6,981 nt of DNA from contig JAAXIE010000093.1 in the NCBI GenBank assembly GCA_012270525.1, positions 1 through 6,981 on the forward strand. The letters are read 5' to 3'. Under the pieces are notes generated by a model, which made no database searches, had not been told where the DNA came from, and saw only the letters and a list, made by a program, of their open reading frames with translations. The first letter of the stretch is position 1. Every line of letters starts with the position of its first letter. Made by a program: the position numbers and the translations under genes. The stretch comes from Dehalococcoidia bacterium. Its GTDB lineage: Bacteria; Chloroflexota; Dehalococcoidia; UBA3495; JAAXIE01. Shown piece after piece: positions 5,343 through 6,981 of this stretch.

Positions 5343-5365
5343 ACCTGCCCCGCTCCAGCTACACT
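5337..5365 (+). promoter_or_regulatory. Sigma70-type promoter for the luciferase-like oxidoreductase gene
   Basis: TTGCCC (5337-5342) and TACACT (5360-5365) are 17 bp apart, each 4 of 6 to consensus. Transcription would begin near 5372, giving a leader of about 33 nt with AGGGGG (5394-5399) before the GTG start. Confidence 0.45.
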
Positions 5366-5404
5366 GTCCACATACAAGACCTAAACGGCCGATAGGGGGC
5401 GCGG

Positions 5405-6448
5405 GTGAAATTCGGGACCTTCATGCTGCTGCAGTCGCCGGAGATGCTGTCCTCCCAGGAGGTGTACGCCCGCGCCGTGGAGCAGGCCGAAGCGGCGGAA
5501 GAGTTGGGCTACGACTCGGTCTGGTTGGCGGAACACCACTTCTCCTCCTACGGCTACTGCCCCTACCCCCTGCTCCTTGCGGTGAAAATCGGCGAACGCA
5601 CCAAGCGAGTGCGGGTTGGCACGGCTGTTGTGGTCCTGCCCCTGCATCACCCGCTGCAGCTTGCCGAGGAGATCGCCATGGCAGATGTCCTCACCAACGG
5701 CCGCATGGATGTCGGCATCGGACGTGGTTACCAGCCCTACGAGTTCGAGCGCGTGGGCTTGGACATCTCCAACAACACCGGAATGTACGACGAGTCCATC
5801 GAGGTCATCGAAAAAGCCCTGCGTGGGGAGTCCTTCTCCTACGAGGGACAGTTCTACAACTTCCCCGAAACAACGATCTTCCCCATACCGTTGCAGCAAC
5901 CACGCCCGCCCTTCTGGGTCGCCAGCCAGCAACTCTCCAGCGTCGAGGACTCCGTTCGCCGGGGTTACAACGTGATCACCGGAGGTTCGGGCACCACGGC
6001 CTCAATGGTGGCCGAGTTCCGTGCCCACTTCGACCAAGCGGTGCAGAAGTATGAACTGGCCCAGCCTCCCACCTTTGGCGTGCAGCGACAGGTCTACGTT
6101 ACCGAGACCGATGAAGAAGCGAGGAGAGAGGCTTCCCAGAGCCTCTGGCACACCCGGGTCGCTCGACACCTGCGGGCTGGCACAGGCCGCGTGGAGCAGG
6201 GACGCGCCATCGCCGAACCCCTGGAAGGGGAACCCACCGAAGAGGAGATACTGGACACCGGCGTGATTTTCGGCTCGCCGGAGACCTGCCTGCGCAAGCT
6301 CCGGGACTACCGCGACATCGCTGGTGTGGAGCACTTCAACTGCAGCTTTTGGGTCGGCAGCATGACCCAGGAGCAGGTCCTCTCCTCCATGGAGCTCTTC
6401 GCCAGGCATGTGATGCCCCACCTGCAAGACAGCGAAAACGGTCATTAG
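5405..6448 (+). CDS. Luciferase-like (LLM class) flavin/F420 oxidoreductase
   Basis: Enzyme of 347 aa with the bacterial-luciferase TIM-barrel fold, normal length for the family. Visible blocks are MKFGTFMLLQ, AEELGYDSVWLAEHHFSSYG (31-50, with E43-H44-H45), RVRVGTAVVVLPLHHPLQLAEE (68-89), DVLTNGRMDVGIGRGYQPYEF (94-114), PPFWVASQ (168-175), a phosphate-site-like GYNVITGG (187-194), and FGSPETCLRKLRDY near the C-terminus. Such enzymes use FMNH2 with O2 for monooxygenation, or F420 for hydride transfer; the sequence alone does not settle which. The start is GTG at 5405 with AGGGGG 5 nt upstream, and there is no signal peptide. It is divergent from the MmgE/PrpD operon across 157 bp with what look like linked promoters, so a shared pathway is plausible. 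The dUTPase gene follows after 48 nt. Confidence 0.9.
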   Translation: MKFGTFMLLQSPEMLSSQEVYARAVEQAEAAEELGYDSVWLAEHHFSSYGYCPYPLLLAVKIGERTKRVRVGTAVVVLPLHHPLQLAEEIAMADVLTNGRMDVGIGRGYQPYEFERVGLDISNNTGMYDESIEVIEKALRGESFSYEGQFYNFPETTIFPIPLQQPRPPFWVASQQLSSVEDSVRRGYNVITGGSGTTASMVAEFRAHFDQAVQKYELAQPPTFGVQRQVYVTETDEEARREASQSLWHTRVARHLRAGTGRVEQGRAIAEPLEGEPTEEEILDTGVIFGSPETCLRKLRDYRDIAGVEHFNCSFWVGSMTQEQVLSSMELFARHVMPHLQDSENGH

Positions 6449-6496
6449 GGACCTCCCGTCGCCGCCCGGCTCCGCCATCAACACCGCGAGGACTCA

Positions 6497-6981
6497 ATGC
6501 TGGCTGGCCCACTGGACCGCCACACTATCCTGAAGTTAGTACGGGGAACACCCCCGTTGGTCGATTGCTACCCGGACCTCTCCCTGCAACTTCAACCCAA
6601 CGGCTTCGACCTGACTCTCAATTCCCTTTCCCTCTTCCGCACGCGAGGATACCTTGGATGCCTGCCAGACCAGCGCGAGGTCTCCAGGGCTGCGGAACTG
6701 GCCCCCGACAACGGTGGATGGCTGGACCTGGAACCCGGTTCCTACCGGGTAACGTTCAACGAAGTGGTCAACCTTCCCAACCACATCATGGCGTTGGGAC
6801 AACCCCGTTCCACCCTGTTGCGCTCCGGCATCACAATTCATACCGCGGTGTGGGATGCAGGGTACAGCGGGCGCTCCGAGGCCATGTTGACAGTCCAGAA
6901 CCCGCAGGGGTTCAACCCGGAGTTGGGTGCCCGCATATTGCAGTTGGTCTTCTTCCCGCTGGCCCGCCCTGTGGAGCAGGG
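6497..6981 (+). CDS. dUTPase/dCTP deaminase family protein, 3' end outside window
   Basis: The first 161 codons of a gene with no stop before the window ends. It resembles the dUTP diphosphatase/dCTP deaminase superfamily, which hydrolyses dUTP to dUMP and diphosphate to keep uracil out of DNA. Motif 1 is GFDLTL (36-41). Motif 2 is PRSTLLRSG (103-111), with the phosphate-binding Arg-Ser. Motif 3 is AVWDAGYSGRSEAMLTVQNP (117-136), with D120 as the likely catalytic base and Y123 under the base. Motif 4 is ARILQLVFFP (145-154). Motif 5, the Gly-rich tail, would lie past the edge. The N-terminal 'DCYPDLSLQLQPNGFDL' region and the WDAGY form of motif 3 look like archaeal and Chloroflexota-type enzymes as I remember them. 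The ATG at 6497 is preceded by GAGGA at about 4 nt, a modest SD. It may be cotranscribed with the oxidoreductase gene. Confidence 0.85.
   Translation, partial: MLAGPLDRHTILKLVRGTPPLVDCYPDLSLQLQPNGFDLTLNSLSLFRTRGYLGCLPDQREVSRAAELAPDNGGWLDLEPGSYRVTFNEVVNLPNHIMALGQPRSTLLRSGITIHTAVWDAGYSGRSEAMLTVQNPQGFNPELGARILQLVFFPLARPVEQ

Noticed and set aside
3916..6054. A 712-codon open frame on the plus strand
   Set aside because: It lies antisense to MmgE/PrpD and then runs out of frame through the oxidoreductase gene. Its protein is rich in His, Arg and Pro with no family features, while both genes it overlaps have clear family motifs. A GC-rich shadow frame explains it.

Overview
This is a GC-rich bacterial chromosomal window with seven protein genes. 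It includes a 0.9-kb gene-free stretch and several structured control regions. The mix of an F420/FMN luciferase-like oxidoreductase, a class III CoA-transferase, an MmgE/PrpD protein, a stand-alone DUF971 protein, an ABM-fold protein and an 'archaeal-style' dUTPase suggests an environmental Chloroflexota bacterium (Dehalococcoidia/SAR202-like). That placement is inferred from family content only; there is no rRNA or other marker. The promoters I find fit the sigma70 -35/-10 pattern with 17-bp spacers, and Shine-Dalgarno (SD) sites are clear.

Layout: 1-189 holds no convincing gene. A collagen-like lipoprotein gene lies on the minus strand (190-969). Its likely extended -10 promoter (about 1110-1118) puts the transcript start at the outer arm of a multi-hairpin leader (1006-1103). 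Positions 970-1864 have no gene. They hold that leader, a possible plus-strand promoter (1137-1165), a decayed array of about 54-bp units built around CGGAAC/GTTCCG palindromes (about 1290-1545), and a strong promoter (1676-1704) with a long hairpin-rich leader. This last promoter serves a two-gene plus-strand operon: an ABM-fold protein (1865-2167) and a DUF971 protein (2206-2529).

Convergent to it, on the minus strand, is a translationally coupled pair: MmgE/PrpD (3862-5247) followed by a CaiB/BaiF CoA-transferase (2651-3862). Divergent from the pair is a luciferase-like oxidoreductase (5405-6448), followed by a dUTPase gene that runs off the window (6497-6981). The two divergent units appear to start from back-to-back promoters whose -35 boxes are the two arms of one 14-bp palindrome. 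The MmgE/PrpD leader also has two copies of GCAGGAG competing for one CTCCTGC.

Working together (inference): MmgE/PrpD and CaiB look like a small catabolic unit that hydrates, dehydrates or decarboxylates an organic acid and moves CoA onto it. The divergent flavin/F420 enzyme may supply a linked redox step under shared control. No substrate can be named. The collagen-like lipoprotein is probably a surface protein unrelated to that pathway. The most unusual material is non-coding: the palindromic tandem array and the leaders of the collagen-like and MmgE/PrpD genes.
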